Of a stretch of 64,000 bases of DNA, positions 19,323 to 27,482 are shown one piece after another. Position numbers and translations under genes: made by a program. This stretch comes from Microbacterium resistens NBRC 103078. Its GTDB lineage: Bacteria; Actinomycetota; Actinomycetes; Actinomycetales; Microbacteriaceae. Each line of letters starts with the position of its first letter. Positions within the stretch are counted from its first letter, which is position 1. Under the pieces are notes generated by a model, which was given only the letters and a program-made list of their open reading frames with translations, searched no databases and was not told where the DNA came from. The stretch is taken from contig NZ_BCRA01000013.1 in NCBI RefSeq assembly GCF_001552355.1, positions 16,196 to 80,195 of the forward strand. The letters are read 5' to 3'.

Positions 19323-20213
19323 TCAGCCGATGGCCACCGGGGTGACCGGGCTCGCCGTGGCGCCGGTGACCTTCAGCGCGCCGATCGACAGCAGGAACTC
19401 ATAACAGCGGTCGGCCGCGAGCTCGCTGAGGTTCATGTTCTCGACCAGGTGGATCCCGTGCTCCACGAGCAGGATGATGTGCCCGCCCAGATACACGTTC
19501 TCGTCGAAGGGGATCGGTTCGACGGCTGCGTTGTCCGAGCCCACGAGGGCGACGTCCTTCTCCGCCAGGAACCTGGCAGCCTCCCGCCCGATGCCCGGCT
19601 GCGGCATCTGCTCGCCCTGGTTCTTGAGGTAGTCCTCCATCCAGCCGGTGCGGATGAGGACCATGTCGCCCGTCTGAAGCTCGACGCCCTGCGCGTCCAG
19701 CGCCTGCTGCAGGTCGGCGGCGGTGATGACGTAGCCGGCCGGGAGGGGGTCTTGTCCCTTGGACGCGGCGACGTCGATGAGCACCCCGCGTCCGGCGATG
19801 CCGCCGACCTGGGTGATGTCGCACTTGTCGGCGCCGAGATACGGGGTCATCCCCTCGGCGGGGAATCCGTTGTAGATCTTTCCGTCCGCGTAGACGTGAC
19901 AGAGCGCGTCCATGTGCGTGGAGGTGTGGGAGGGAATGATCAGCTGATCCTCGTTCGCACCGACTCCGGGCGCGCCGCCGTTGGCCCGGGCCATCGCCTC
20001 GTCGTCGTGGTTGGTCAGGGTGAGCCGCTGCGGGGCGCCTCGGTAGTCCAGGTTCGGGACGCCACTGCGCTGGATCGGGATGCTCAGGCCGTACGTCTTA
20101 CCCGTCCTGGGCAGCTGCAGGGCCGCGAGGACTCGCTCCGGTGTCAGGAGGTTCAGGGCACCGCGCTCATCCGATTCGCCCCAGCGGCCCCAGTTCGACC
20201 TGTGTGTGCTCAC
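19323..20213 (-). CDS. Cyclase-family (kynurenine formamidase-like) metal-dependent hydrolase
   Basis: A 296-residue member of the cyclase family (PF04199). The metal-binding signature is visible as SHTSTHMDALCH, with His96, His100, Asp102 and His106. Relatives hydrolyse formyl-kynurenine or open cyclic intermediates such as lactones and cyclic diketones. As the first gene of an operon with a Baeyer-Villiger enzyme it could open the lactone or a beta-diketone formed later; that is inference. The GTG start at 20213 (VSTHRSNWG) has GAGGAGGATGAT in front. A well-formed promoter with the island palindrome lies about 130 bp upstream. Confidence 0.85.
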   Translation of the reverse strand: MSTHRSNWGRWGESDERGALNLLTPERVLAALQLPRTGKTYGLSIPIQRSGVPNLDYRGAPQRLTLTNHDDEAMARANGGAPGVGANEDQLIIPSHTSTHMDALCHVYADGKIYNGFPAEGMTPYLGADKCDITQVGGIAGRGVLIDVAASKGQDPLPAGYVITAADLQQALDAQGVELQTGDMVLIRTGWMEDYLKNQGEQMPQPGIGREAARFLAEKDVALVGSDNAAVEPIPFDENVYLGGHIILLVEHGIHLVENMNLSELAADRCYEFLLSIGALKVTGATASPVTPVAIG

Positions 20214-20348
20214 ATCATCCTCCTCGTTGAAGACGGGTGCGATCCGTGACCGCCGAGCTCTGTGCTCGACGACGATCGCATGACCTCGATCGTTTCCGGG
20301 ACGGCGGCAGCGGCGCCGCCGCCCCGATGATCGATGACGATCGCACCG

Positions 20349-20377
20349 ACTGTAGCCAGTGGCCACGTCAGCGTCAA
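20349..20377 (-). promoter_or_regulatory. Promoter P1 of the cyclase-BVMO operon with embedded operator
   Basis: On the minus strand TTGACG (20377-20372), a 17-base spacer and TACAGT (20354-20349) make a good sigma70-type promoter. The 17-bp palindrome-like element at 20351-20367 (TGTAGCCAGTGGCCACG on the plus strand, one arm imperfect) covers the spacer and -10. The 5' leader would be about 130 bases. Confidence 0.75.
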
Positions 20378-20421
20378 CTCGGCCGTCGCGGCGCGTCCGT
20401 GCTGGCATGCGATCGTCGATA

Positions 20422-20450
20422 TTGACTCGACTGTGGCCACTGGCTACAGT
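20422..20450 (+). promoter_or_regulatory. Promoter P2 of the reductase operon with embedded operator
   Basis: TTGACT (20422-20427), 17-base spacer, TACAGT (20445-20450). The operator copy TGTGGCCACTGGCTACA occupies 20432-20448 and is part of a 25-bp imperfect palindrome with CGAC at one end and GTCG at the other. The arrangement is the same as in P1 and P3. Confidence 0.8.
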
Positions 20451-20519
20451 CGAGGCGATCGCCCGTTGATCTGCGTCGCTGCCCCGCGCCCATGACGGGC
20501 AGGCCCGAAGGAGGACCCC

Positions 20520-21578
20520 ATGGCTGAGCCGGCACGGACCGCACCGGCGGAGCTGCGCATCGTCGACGTCATTGAGGAGACGGCGGACGCACGCTCGCTC
20601 GTCTTCGGCGTCCCGCCCGAGCTGTCGCGAGTGTTCGACTACCGCCCGGGGCAGTTCCTCACGTTGCGCATCCCCAGCGAACGCACCGGTGCGGTCGCCC
20701 GCTCCTACTCGCTCTCCAGCACGCCCGGCATCGACGCGCATCTCAAGGTCACCGTGAAACGGACCGACGGCGGATACGCATCGAACTGGCTGTGCGACAG
20801 CATTCGCGTCGGGGACCTGCTCACCGTTCTTCCGCCGTCGGGATCCTTCGTGCTGAGGAGGCTCGACGCGGACCTCCTGCTCTTCGCCGGCGGCAGCGGC
20901 ATCACCCCGGTGATCTCGATCCTCAAGGCGGCGCTTCGCGACGGCACGGGGCGCATCCGACTCGTGTACGCGAATCGGGATCGGGACTCGGTGATCTTCC
21001 GCGCCGAGTTGAACGCTCTGGCGGAGAAGCATCCCGACCGGCTGAGCATGCTGCACTGGTACGACGACGAGCACGGCTACCCGGACATCCCGCGGGTCGC
21101 GGACGCCGCGGCGAGCCATCCCGATGCGGACGCGTACCTGTGCGGGCCGCCGCCTTTCATGCGCACCGTCGCAGACGGTCTCCGTCACGCCGGGTTCGGC
21201 GCCGACCGGGTCCACCGCGAGGTGTTCTCCTCGCTCTCCGGCAACCCGTTCGACGAGGTGGCAGCCGTGCCCGAGGAGCCTGCCGACCAGGACGCCGGAT
21301 CCGCGGGTGCTGCGAAGGGTGTCGTCCATCTCGACGGGGAGACGCACGAGGTCGCCTGGCCGCGCGATCGCACGCTGGTGGACGTGCTGCTGGCCCGCGG
21401 AATCGACGTGCCGTACTCGTGCCGCTCGGGAGAGTGTGGCTCGTGCGCCTGTCGCCTCGTCTCCGGGGAGGTGTCCATGGCTCCGACCGAGGCGATGGAC
21501 CAGGAGGACATCGACGAGGGATACCTCCTCGGCTGCCAGACGCGACCGGCCTCGGACGAGGTCGAGATCGCCTTCTGA
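20520..21578 (+). CDS. Oxygenase reductase: FAD/NAD(P)H ferredoxin reductase with C-terminal [2Fe-2S] domain
   Basis: A 352-residue electron-transfer protein like the reductases of Rieske oxygenases (KshB/PaaE type). Order of domains: FAD-binding barrel with RSYSLSS (61-67), NAD(P)-binding domain with GGSGITP (124-130) and CGPPPFM (208-214), then a plant-type ferredoxin domain with Cys301, Cys306, Cys309 and Cys339. It would pass electrons from NAD(P)H to the terminal oxygenase encoded at 24190, with no separate ferredoxin needed. ATG follows GAAGGAGGACCCC. It is the first gene of a two-gene unit under promoter P2. Confidence 0.93.
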   Translation: MAEPARTAPAELRIVDVIEETADARSLVFGVPPELSRVFDYRPGQFLTLRIPSERTGAVARSYSLSSTPGIDAHLKVTVKRTDGGYASNWLCDSIRVGDLLTVLPPSGSFVLRRLDADLLLFAGGSGITPVISILKAALRDGTGRIRLVYANRDRDSVIFRAELNALAEKHPDRLSMLHWYDDEHGYPDIPRVADAAASHPDADAYLCGPPPFMRTVADGLRHAGFGADRVHREVFSSLSGNPFDEVAAVPEEPADQDAGSAGAAKGVVHLDGETHEVAWPRDRTLVDVLLARGIDVPYSCRSGECGSCACRLVSGEVSMAPTEAMDQEDIDEGYLLGCQTRPASDEVEIAF

Positions 21579-21629
21579 CGCGTGGCGGTTCGGCTGGTCG
21601 GCGCATCGACGAAGAGCAAGGAGAAGGCG

Positions 21630-22256
21630 ATGGACCTCAGAGAGCTCGTTTCTCGGGACCACACGGCCGTCGTGCTCATGGAGATGCAGCGCGGGGTGGT
21701 CGGCGACCTCTCCGGTCCGCTTCTCGCTCCGCTGGTCGACGCCGCGCGCGAGCGAGGGATCGTCGCCGCGCTCGCCGAGGTCGTCCGGGCGGCGCGCGAG
21801 GTCGACGTGCCGGTGGTCCATGCGGTGGTCCGCTTCCGCGCGGACGGCGTCGGCACTCCGATCAACACGCCGACGCTGGCTCGGCTGCAGCGCAGCGATC
21901 CGGACCGGCTGCGCGAGGGGGCGGCGGACACCGATGTCCTCCCCGAGTTGAGGCCGCGACCCGGCGATGTGCTCTCCTGGCGGCGTCACGGGATGTCGGC
22001 GTTCACCGGAACCGATCTCGACACCGTACTGCGTTCGCTGGGCGTGCGCACCGTGGTCCTCGGCGGCGTCTCGCTCAACGTCGGCGTGATCGGGACGGCG
22101 ATCGAGGCCGTGAACCTCGGGTACAGGGTCGCCGTGGTCCGTGACGGGGTGGTCGGAGTCCCGCTCGAGTACGGCGACGACGTGCTGCGGCACTCGCTGC
22201 GGGCGCTCGGGGCCCAACCGACCGCCGCGGAGATCGCGGAGGCGTGGGCGGGCTGA
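21630..22256 (+). CDS. Isochorismatase-fold protein with altered catalytic residues
   Basis: A 208-residue cysteine-hydrolase-fold protein. The usual Asp-Lys-Cys triad is not conserved: the first strand has MEMQ (Glu18) in place of DMQ, the SAFxGT region is preceded by Arg119 instead of Lys, and the nucleophile position in NVGVIGTA is Gly152 instead of Cys. It therefore cannot use the standard thioester mechanism and may be a binding protein or a hydrolase with other chemistry. ATG 21630 follows AAGGAGAAGGCG; an earlier ATG at 21582 gives an unrelated N-terminus. It lies 51 bp after the reductase gene and ends at a strong terminator. Confidence 0.82.
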   Translation: MDLRELVSRDHTAVVLMEMQRGVVGDLSGPLLAPLVDAARERGIVAALAEVVRAAREVDVPVVHAVVRFRADGVGTPINTPTLARLQRSDPDRLREGAADTDVLPELRPRPGDVLSWRRHGMSAFTGTDLDTVLRSLGVRTVVLGGVSLNVGVIGTAIEAVNLGYRVAVVRDGVVGVPLEYGDDVLRHSLRALGAQPTAAEIAEAWAG

Positions 22257-22265
22257 TGCTGCGCG

Positions 22266-22297
22266 CTGTCCGCCGGGGCGTCCGACCCGGCGGACAG
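22266..22297. terminator. Bidirectional terminator between convergent genes
   Basis: A perfect 12-bp stem (CTGTCCGCCGGG / CCCGGCGGACAG) with an 8-base loop, extended by GCGCG/CGCGC with a 2-base bulge. It separates the isochorismatase-fold gene from the convergent esterase gene. Confidence 0.85.
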
Positions 22298-22304
22298 CCC
22301 GCGC

Positions 22305-23183
22305 TCACCCGGTGGTGGTGCGCGCGAGGGCGTCCGCGACGATGCGGACGGCCCGAGCGGACTCCGCGCGGGCCGGATCGACCGTCGGCCAGGCGTGCGG
22401 GAGGTCGGCGAAGACCTCCGCCCGCACCGGCACCCCTGCGCGCGCGAGTCCTGCGGACATCGCGAGGGTGTCGTCGAGGAGGCACTCCGAGGAACTGGCG
22501 AGGAGGAGCGCCGGAGGGAACCCGCGGAGATCGCCGAGGACCGGCGAGGCCAACGGATCGTCGTCCGGCCAGCCCTGCAGGTATTGCGCCGCCGCTGTGC
22601 GGGCGTCTGCGTGCCCGAACAGGGGATCGGTGTCGGCGCGGGTGCGATAGCTCTCGGCGGTGCAGCGGAGATCCACCCATCCCGAGAGCAGGACGAGCGC
22701 GCGAGGACGGGGGAGCCCGAGCGCGGCCCCGGCGGCGGCGAGCGCGGCGGCCAGCCCGCCCCCTGCGGAGTCGCCGACGAGAGCGGGCGGCGTCGGCGAC
22801 GATCCCGCGAGCGCGCGGTAGACGTGGATCGCGTCGTGCAGGGCTGCGGGATACGGATGCTCGGGGGCGAGGCGGTAGTCCACGGCGATCACACGCTCGC
22901 CGCTGGCGAGCGCGAGCTGTTCCGCGAAGGCTCGGAACAGTTCGGGGGACCCGAGGCGGTAGCCTCCGCCGTGGAAGTAGACGGTGGTCGGCTGCGGCCC
23001 GTCGTCCGGTCGTCGCTGCGCGGAACTGCTCAGGCAGCGCACGCCGCCGATCCGGACTTCGGTGGTCTCGACACCGGGGAGCGGAGGCGCCTCCGGCGCG
23101 GAGGCGATCCGCTGACGTCGATCCAGGAGGCTCTGCGGAGTGGCGAGGGCACAGGGGCGCTCGGCGGGGATCGCGGCGCTCAT
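22305..23183 (-). CDS. Alpha/beta hydrolase, hormone-sensitive-lipase-type esterase
   Basis: A 292-residue esterase. HGGG (71-74) forms the oxyanion hole and Ser139 in GDSAGG (137-142) is the nucleophile; an Asp/His pair is expected near the end (LPHAWP supplies the His). Such enzymes cleave small esters and lactones, so it may act on the product of a Baeyer-Villiger step. The ATG at 23183 overlaps the stop of the short-chain dehydrogenase by four bases, so the two are coupled. Confidence 0.88.
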   Translation of the reverse strand: MSAAIPAERPCALATPQSLLDRRQRIASAPEAPPLPGVETTEVRIGGVRCLSSSAQRRPDDGPQPTTVYFHGGGYRLGSPELFRAFAEQLALASGERVIAVDYRLAPEHPYPAALHDAIHVYRALAGSSPTPPALVGDSAGGGLAAALAAAGAALGLPRPRALVLLSGWVDLRCTAESYRTRADTDPLFGHADARTAAAQYLQGWPDDDPLASPVLGDLRGFPPALLLASSSECLLDDTLAMSAGLARAGVPVRAEVFADLPHAWPTVDPARAESARAVRIVADALARTTTG

Positions 23184-23983
23184 GACAGCAGGCTCTCGAA
23201 AGGGTCGATGATGCTGACGCCGCCGTCGACCGCGATCGTCTGACCGGTGACGAAGGCGGAGAGGTCGCTCGTGAGGAAGAGAGCGGCGGAAGCGACGTCG
23301 GAGGGGGAGCCGTTGCGCTTCAGGGGCGCGACCGCGGCGGCGCGCTCGCGCAGGGCGTCCGTGCCTGCGGCGAGGATCCTCGGGGTGAGGATGGAGCCCG
23401 GCGCGACCGCGTTCGCGCGGATGCCGCGAGGGCCGAGCTCGCTGGCGAGCGTCTTCACGAGCGACACCAGCCCTGCCTTCGCCGCCCCGTAGGCGGCATG
23501 GTGCACGGAGGCGGTCAGGCCGTGCAGCGATGAGATGAAGGTCATCGTCCCCGCCGTTCCCGTCTCGATCATGTGCCGGCCGATGTGCCGACTGAGCAGA
23601 TGCGCGTGGCGGAGGCAGATCGAGAACTGCGCATCCCACGTCTGCGGATCCATGTCCAGCACCGCGGCCCATTCCGCCATGCCGACGATGTCGACGAAGC
23701 CGCTGAGCGGGCCGTCCAGGAGCCCGACGGCGTCGTGCACGAGCCGGGCGACCTCGTCGTCCTGCGTGACGTCGCCGGACCAGGGGATCCCGTCGACCTC
23801 CGCGGCGACCTGCCTGGCTCGATCCGCGTCGATGTCCGCGCAGACGACGCGGGCGCCGCTCTGGGCGAGGGCATGGCTGGCCTCTCGTCCCATGCCCTGG
23901 CCGGCGCCCACGACGACGAGCGTGCGCCCGTCGAGTCGCAGTCGTCCCGGATAGGTGCGGGTGGGGGGATCTGTGCGCGTCAT
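23180..23983 (-). CDS. Short-chain dehydrogenase/reductase
   Basis: A 267-residue classical SDR. GAGQGMG (26-32) binds NAD(P), and the catalytic residues are Ser151 or Ser152, Tyr165 and Lys169 (YGAAK). The C-terminal VTGQTIAVDGG is typical. It would oxidise a secondary alcohol to the ketone used by a Baeyer-Villiger enzyme, or do the reverse. The start at 23983 is supported by GGAGGAAGG. The operator copy at 24037 lies 54 bp upstream, between it and the divergent Rieske oxygenase gene. Confidence 0.9.
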   Translation of the reverse strand: MTRTDPPTRTYPGRLRLDGRTLVVVGAGQGMGREASHALAQSGARVVCADIDADRARQVAAEVDGIPWSGDVTQDDEVARLVHDAVGLLDGPLSGFVDIVGMAEWAAVLDMDPQTWDAQFSICLRHAHLLSRHIGRHMIETGTAGTMTFISSLHGLTASVHHAAYGAAKAGLVSLVKTLASELGPRGIRANAVAPGSILTPRILAAGTDALRERAAAVAPLKRNGSPSDVASAALFLTSDLSAFVTGQTIAVDGGVSIIDPFESLLS

Positions 23984-24026
23984 CGTGGCCTTCCTCCGAT
24001 CAGGACCCGGGCGGCGTTGCCTCAGG

Positions 24027-24055
24027 TTGACGCAAGTGTAGCCACTGGCTACAGT
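24027..24055 (+). promoter_or_regulatory. Promoter P3 of the Rieske oxygenase operon with embedded operator
   Basis: TTGACG (24027-24032), 17-base spacer, TACAGT (24050-24055). The operator at 24037-24053, TGTAGCCACTGGCTACA, is a perfect palindrome around its central base. The same element read on the minus strand gives TACACT with a poor -35 and could serve the divergent dehydrogenase-esterase pair. Confidence 0.8.
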
Positions 24056-24189
24056 GATTGCAGTCACCACGGCGGGTGACCGCGCGAGGCCTCATGGAGG
24101 AGGTCCCGCGAAGGACCGGACCGCATCGGACGCATCGCGGGTCCCACCGTTCCGCGAGTGCCCGCCGCCAGGGTTCAAGGAGGACGACT

Positions 24190-25233
24190 GTGACATCGAT
24201 GGCCCTTTCCATGAAGCCGACCGGCTGGTTCCAGATCGGATGGTCGAGCGATTTCGAGGTCGGCGACGTCAAACCCCTCCGGTACTTCGATCGCGATCTG
24301 GTGGCGTTTCGCACCGAGAGCGGGAAGCTCGCGGTGCTCAACGCGTACTGCGAGCATCTGGGCGCGAACATGGCGTACGGCGGCACGGTGTGCGGCGAGG
24401 ACATCCAGTGTCCGTTCCACGGCTGGCGCTGGAGCATCGCGGGCAAGAACACCCTGATCCCGTATCAGGACTCGGTGAACCGGGCACGGCGGATCGGGGC
24501 CTGGCACACCGCCGAGCGGGACGGGATCGTGTACCTCTGGCACAACCACGACGGCGGTGCGCCCCTGTACGAGGTGCCGAGCGTCTTCGATCTCTTCCCC
24601 GGCAGCGGCTCCGAGGACGACTACCACGTCCCCGACGAGGGCGCGCGGTTCCAATCCGAGGCGCTGCCGATCCACCCCCAGTACGTCGCGGAGAACGGCG
24701 TCGACTTCGCGCACTTCAAGTACGTGCACCGTGCCGAGGAGATCCCGACCGTGGTGAGCCGTGAGTTCGGCGAGCACGACTTCCGTTCCGAGCTGGCGCT
24801 CGACTTCTCCGTCCGCACGGCGGACGGCGGGACCGAGACGGTCGAAGGCCGGACGTTCGCCGGTCTGCTGGGCCTCGGGCTCGGCTTCTCGTACGCCTAC
24901 GGCGTCGGTGCCATCTGCAGCATCACCGCGGTCACCCCCGTGGACGACGAGACCTCGATCCTCCGCTTCACCGCCTGGGCCAGCAAGGAGGACGGCGAGA
25001 GTGAGGAGCGCGTCGCCAAGCGGCAGCGCAGCGCCATCGGGCAGTTGCGCGCCGACCTCGCGATCTGGGAGCACCAGCGGTACACCGAGCCTCCCGGGCT
25101 GGCGACGGCCGAGGCGGCCGGCTTCCGGGACATCCGCCAGTGGGCGCGTCGCTTCTACCCCACCGGCCACAAGGGCAGCGGCGCCGAGGAGCAGCGCGCG
25201 GGGACCGACGAGCTCGTGGCGGAGAACGCCTGA
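24190..25233 (+). CDS. Rieske non-haem iron oxygenase, terminal component
   Basis: A 347-residue oxygenase. The Rieske [2Fe-2S] ligands are Cys54, His56, Cys74 and His77 (CEH...CPFH), and the mononuclear iron motif is Asp172, His175 and His180 in NGVDFAHFKYVH. Architecture and length are like 3-ketosteroid 9-alpha-hydroxylase and related monooxygenases that hydroxylate aliphatic rings rather than arenes. Electrons should come from the reductase at 20520. I use GTG 24190 because AAGGAGG lies five bases before it; ATG 24199 and ATG 24211 are alternatives. It overlaps the next gene by one base (TGATG). Confidence 0.93.
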   Translation: MTSMALSMKPTGWFQIGWSSDFEVGDVKPLRYFDRDLVAFRTESGKLAVLNAYCEHLGANMAYGGTVCGEDIQCPFHGWRWSIAGKNTLIPYQDSVNRARRIGAWHTAERDGIVYLWHNHDGGAPLYEVPSVFDLFPGSGSEDDYHVPDEGARFQSEALPIHPQYVAENGVDFAHFKYVHRAEEIPTVVSREFGEHDFRSELALDFSVRTADGGTETVEGRTFAGLLGLGLGFSYAYGVGAICSITAVTPVDDETSILRFTAWASKEDGESEERVAKRQRSAIGQLRADLAIWEHQRYTEPPGLATAEAAGFRDIRQWARRFYPTGHKGSGAEEQRAGTDELVAENA

Positions 25234-26390
25234 TGCGCGGGAAACTGGGGGAGGATCTCGAACGCTGGCGTGCCGAGATCCGGGCGTTCCTCGACGCGGA
25301 GCTGCCCAAGGAGCACGCCTTCAACCCGGAGTTCGACGATGCTCCGGAGCAGTGGGCCATCGCACTGGAGTTCAGCAGGAAGGTCGCCGCGAAGGGATGG
25401 ATCGGCCTCACCTGGCCGGTCGAGTACGGCGGCAAGGGACTCCCGCCCGTGGCGAACCAGATCCTGCTGGAGGAGCTGTACGCGGCGGACGCGCCCATGA
25501 TCAACTCGGTCGGCATCTTCCTGGCCGCGGGCACCATCCTGGTCGGCGGCACGGAAGAACAGAAGAAGCGACTGCTGCCCGAGATCGCGAACATGCGCGT
25601 GCTCTGGGCGGAGGGGCTCACCGAGCCCGAGGCCGGGTCCGACCTCGGGTCGCTCCGGACGAAGGCCGTCCGTGACGGCGAGGAGTGGGTGATCACCGGC
25701 CAGAAGGCGTTCACCTCCTGGGGGCCGATGTCGGACGTGCTCTACGTCGCCGCGCGCACCTCCACCGATGAGGCGGCGCGCGACGCGATCAGCATCTTCG
25801 TCGTGGATCTCAAGAGCCCCGGAGTCACGCTGCACCCGATGCGCAACTACGGCGGCGGAGTGCAGTCCACGACCTACCTCGATCACGTCCGGGTGCCGGC
25901 CGACGCGCTGATCGGCGAGGAAGGCATGGGGTGGAGCTACATCATGCGCGCCTTCTACGCGTCGGGAACGGTGGAGCCGATCTACGCGATGCAGGAGGAA
26001 CGGCTCCGCGCGCTCATCGCGCATTGCCGGAGCATCCCGGGCCTGCTCGACGACCCCCACGTGCGGGCCGATCTCACCGAGCTCGCCGATATCGTGCAGA
26101 CCCAGCGCCTGATGGCCTACGAGATCATCGGGGACAACGCGGCGGGACGCCAGACGCCCTGGGGCGGGGGCGTGCAGCAGGTGATCGCCAAGGAGTCCGA
26201 ACCGCTGTTCGCGCAGATCTACGATCGCGTGCTCGGACCCGCGAGTCAGCTCCGTCCCGGCGCGCCCGGAGCAGTGCTCGACGGGAGACCCGAGGCCTGG
26301 TACCGGCAGTCGTTCGCGAACCACGCCGGAGGGACCTCCCAACTCAAACGCATGGTGCTGGCCACGCGCGGACTCGGTCTGCCGCGATAG
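25233..26390 (+). CDS. Acyl-CoA dehydrogenase family protein
   Basis: A 385-residue flavoprotein of the acyl-CoA dehydrogenase fold. FAD-binding stretches such as AEGLTEPEAGSDLGSLRTKA and ITGQKAFTSWG are clear, and the C-terminal NHAGGTSQLKRMVLATRGLGLPR closes the fold. Together with the next gene it looks like a paired FadE set, as in steroid and cycloalkane degradation where two different chains form one heteromeric enzyme. It would introduce a double bond into an acyl-CoA. It overlaps the oxygenase stop by one base. Confidence 0.92.
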   Translation: MRGKLGEDLERWRAEIRAFLDAELPKEHAFNPEFDDAPEQWAIALEFSRKVAAKGWIGLTWPVEYGGKGLPPVANQILLEELYAADAPMINSVGIFLAAGTILVGGTEEQKKRLLPEIANMRVLWAEGLTEPEAGSDLGSLRTKAVRDGEEWVITGQKAFTSWGPMSDVLYVAARTSTDEAARDAISIFVVDLKSPGVTLHPMRNYGGGVQSTTYLDHVRVPADALIGEEGMGWSYIMRAFYASGTVEPIYAMQEERLRALIAHCRSIPGLLDDPHVRADLTELADIVQTQRLMAYEIIGDNAAGRQTPWGGGVQQVIAKESEPLFAQIYDRVLGPASQLRPGAPGAVLDGRPEAWYRQSFANHAGGTSQLKRMVLATRGLGLPR

Positions 26391-26399
26391 GAGGACAAG

Positions 26400-27482
26400 A
26401 TGGATGTGGCATGGGGCGAGGACTACGACGTCCTCGCGGATGTCGGCAGGGCCGCGTTCTCGCGGTGCTCGCCGTTGGAGGATCGCGCGAGCAGGTTGTC
26501 CTTCGAGGAGCAGGTGGCGCAGTTCGCCGACCTGGGCTGGTTGCAGCTGGGGGACCCGACGGGCGCGGATGAAGATCGTGCGCCTCTGGGCACGATCGCG
26601 GCGATCTTCACGGAGATGGGGCGCGCACTGGTGGACGGGCCGCTCCTGGACCTGATGACGGCGCGCGACGCCTCGCTGGCAGCGGGCACGGCAGACGCCA
26701 GGGAACTGGCGGATCGCATCGGCGATGGCGCGACGATCGTCGTCCCGGTGTTCTCCTCCGCCGACTGGGGAGAGCACGTCTCCGTCCGGGACGGCGCGCT
26801 GAGCGGCACCGCGCTCGCCGTCGGCTTCGCGGACCGGGCGCATGCCTTTCTGGTCCACGCGCGAGGTGCGGAGAACGTGCTCGCACGGGTCCCGTCCGGG
26901 GACTCCGTCGAGGTCGAGGCGATGCCGAATCTGGGGGAGCGTCCGCTGTTCGCAGTGAGGTTCTCGAACACGCCGCTCGCGTCCGAGGACGTGCTGGCCC
27001 GGGGCGCGGGCGCGGATGCCGCCGTGGAGCTGGCCGACGCCCGCGCCGCGGTCCTCCGAGCGGCGCAGGTGGTCGGAGCCGGGCAGCGCCTGCTGGAGAT
27101 CACCGTCCGCTATGCGCGGGAGCGGCATCAGTTCGGCGGTCCCATCGGACGGTTCCAGGCCGTGCAGTACCTCTGCACGGACATCGCCCTCGCCGTGCAT
27201 CGGACCTCGGTGCACGTGCGCTCCACGGCCCGGGCCCTCGATGCCGGGGAGGACGTGCAGCCGCACCTGGGCCTTCTCCGCCGACAGGCCGCGCGCACGG
27301 CGCAGGTGATGGTGCACGGTGCCCACGAGGTGCACGCCGGCATCGGCTTCATGGTCGAGTCGTCCGTCCACCTGTTCACGAATGCCGCGAAGCGCTGGCA
27401 ATTCGACTTCGGATCGGATGCCCGCAACGAGGCCGACGTCGTGTCGGCCCTCGACCGACGGTGGGCGGAGTCGGCCGCGTGA
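26400..27482 (+). CDS. Acyl-CoA dehydrogenase-like protein, second chain
   Basis: A 360-residue acyl-CoA dehydrogenase-fold protein, more divergent than its neighbour. The C-terminal helical domain is recognisable (ITVRYARERHQFGGPIGRFQ, then VHGAHEVHAGIGFMVES), while the N-terminal domain is short and weak, with DRAPLGTIAAIFTEMGRALV. This asymmetry between adjacent genes is typical of the alpha/beta heteromeric FadE enzymes. ATG 26400 follows AGGAGGACAAG. It ends with a 4-base GTGA overlap with the enoyl-CoA hydratase gene. Confidence 0.88.
   Translation: MDVAWGEDYDVLADVGRAAFSRCSPLEDRASRLSFEEQVAQFADLGWLQLGDPTGADEDRAPLGTIAAIFTEMGRALVDGPLLDLMTARDASLAAGTADARELADRIGDGATIVVPVFSSADWGEHVSVRDGALSGTALAVGFADRAHAFLVHARGAENVLARVPSGDSVEVEAMPNLGERPLFAVRFSNTPLASEDVLARGAGADAAVELADARAAVLRAAQVVGAGQRLLEITVRYARERHQFGGPIGRFQAVQYLCTDIALAVHRTSVHVRSTARALDAGEDVQPHLGLLRRQAARTAQVMVHGAHEVHAGIGFMVESSVHLFTNAAKRWQFDFGSDARNEADVVSALDRRWAESAA

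Noticed and set aside
16288..19404. Plus-strand open frame of 1038 codons opposite the BVMO and its partners
   Set aside because: Same type of shadow; the minus-strand frames carry clear BVMO and SDR motifs.
19323..22217. Apparent 964-residue minus-strand protein ending in the cyclase-family domain
   Set aside because: Only the last 296 residues are meaningful; they start at GTG 20213 with a good ribosome binding site. The upstream part is antisense to the reductase and isochorismatase-fold genes and would cross promoters P1 and P2.
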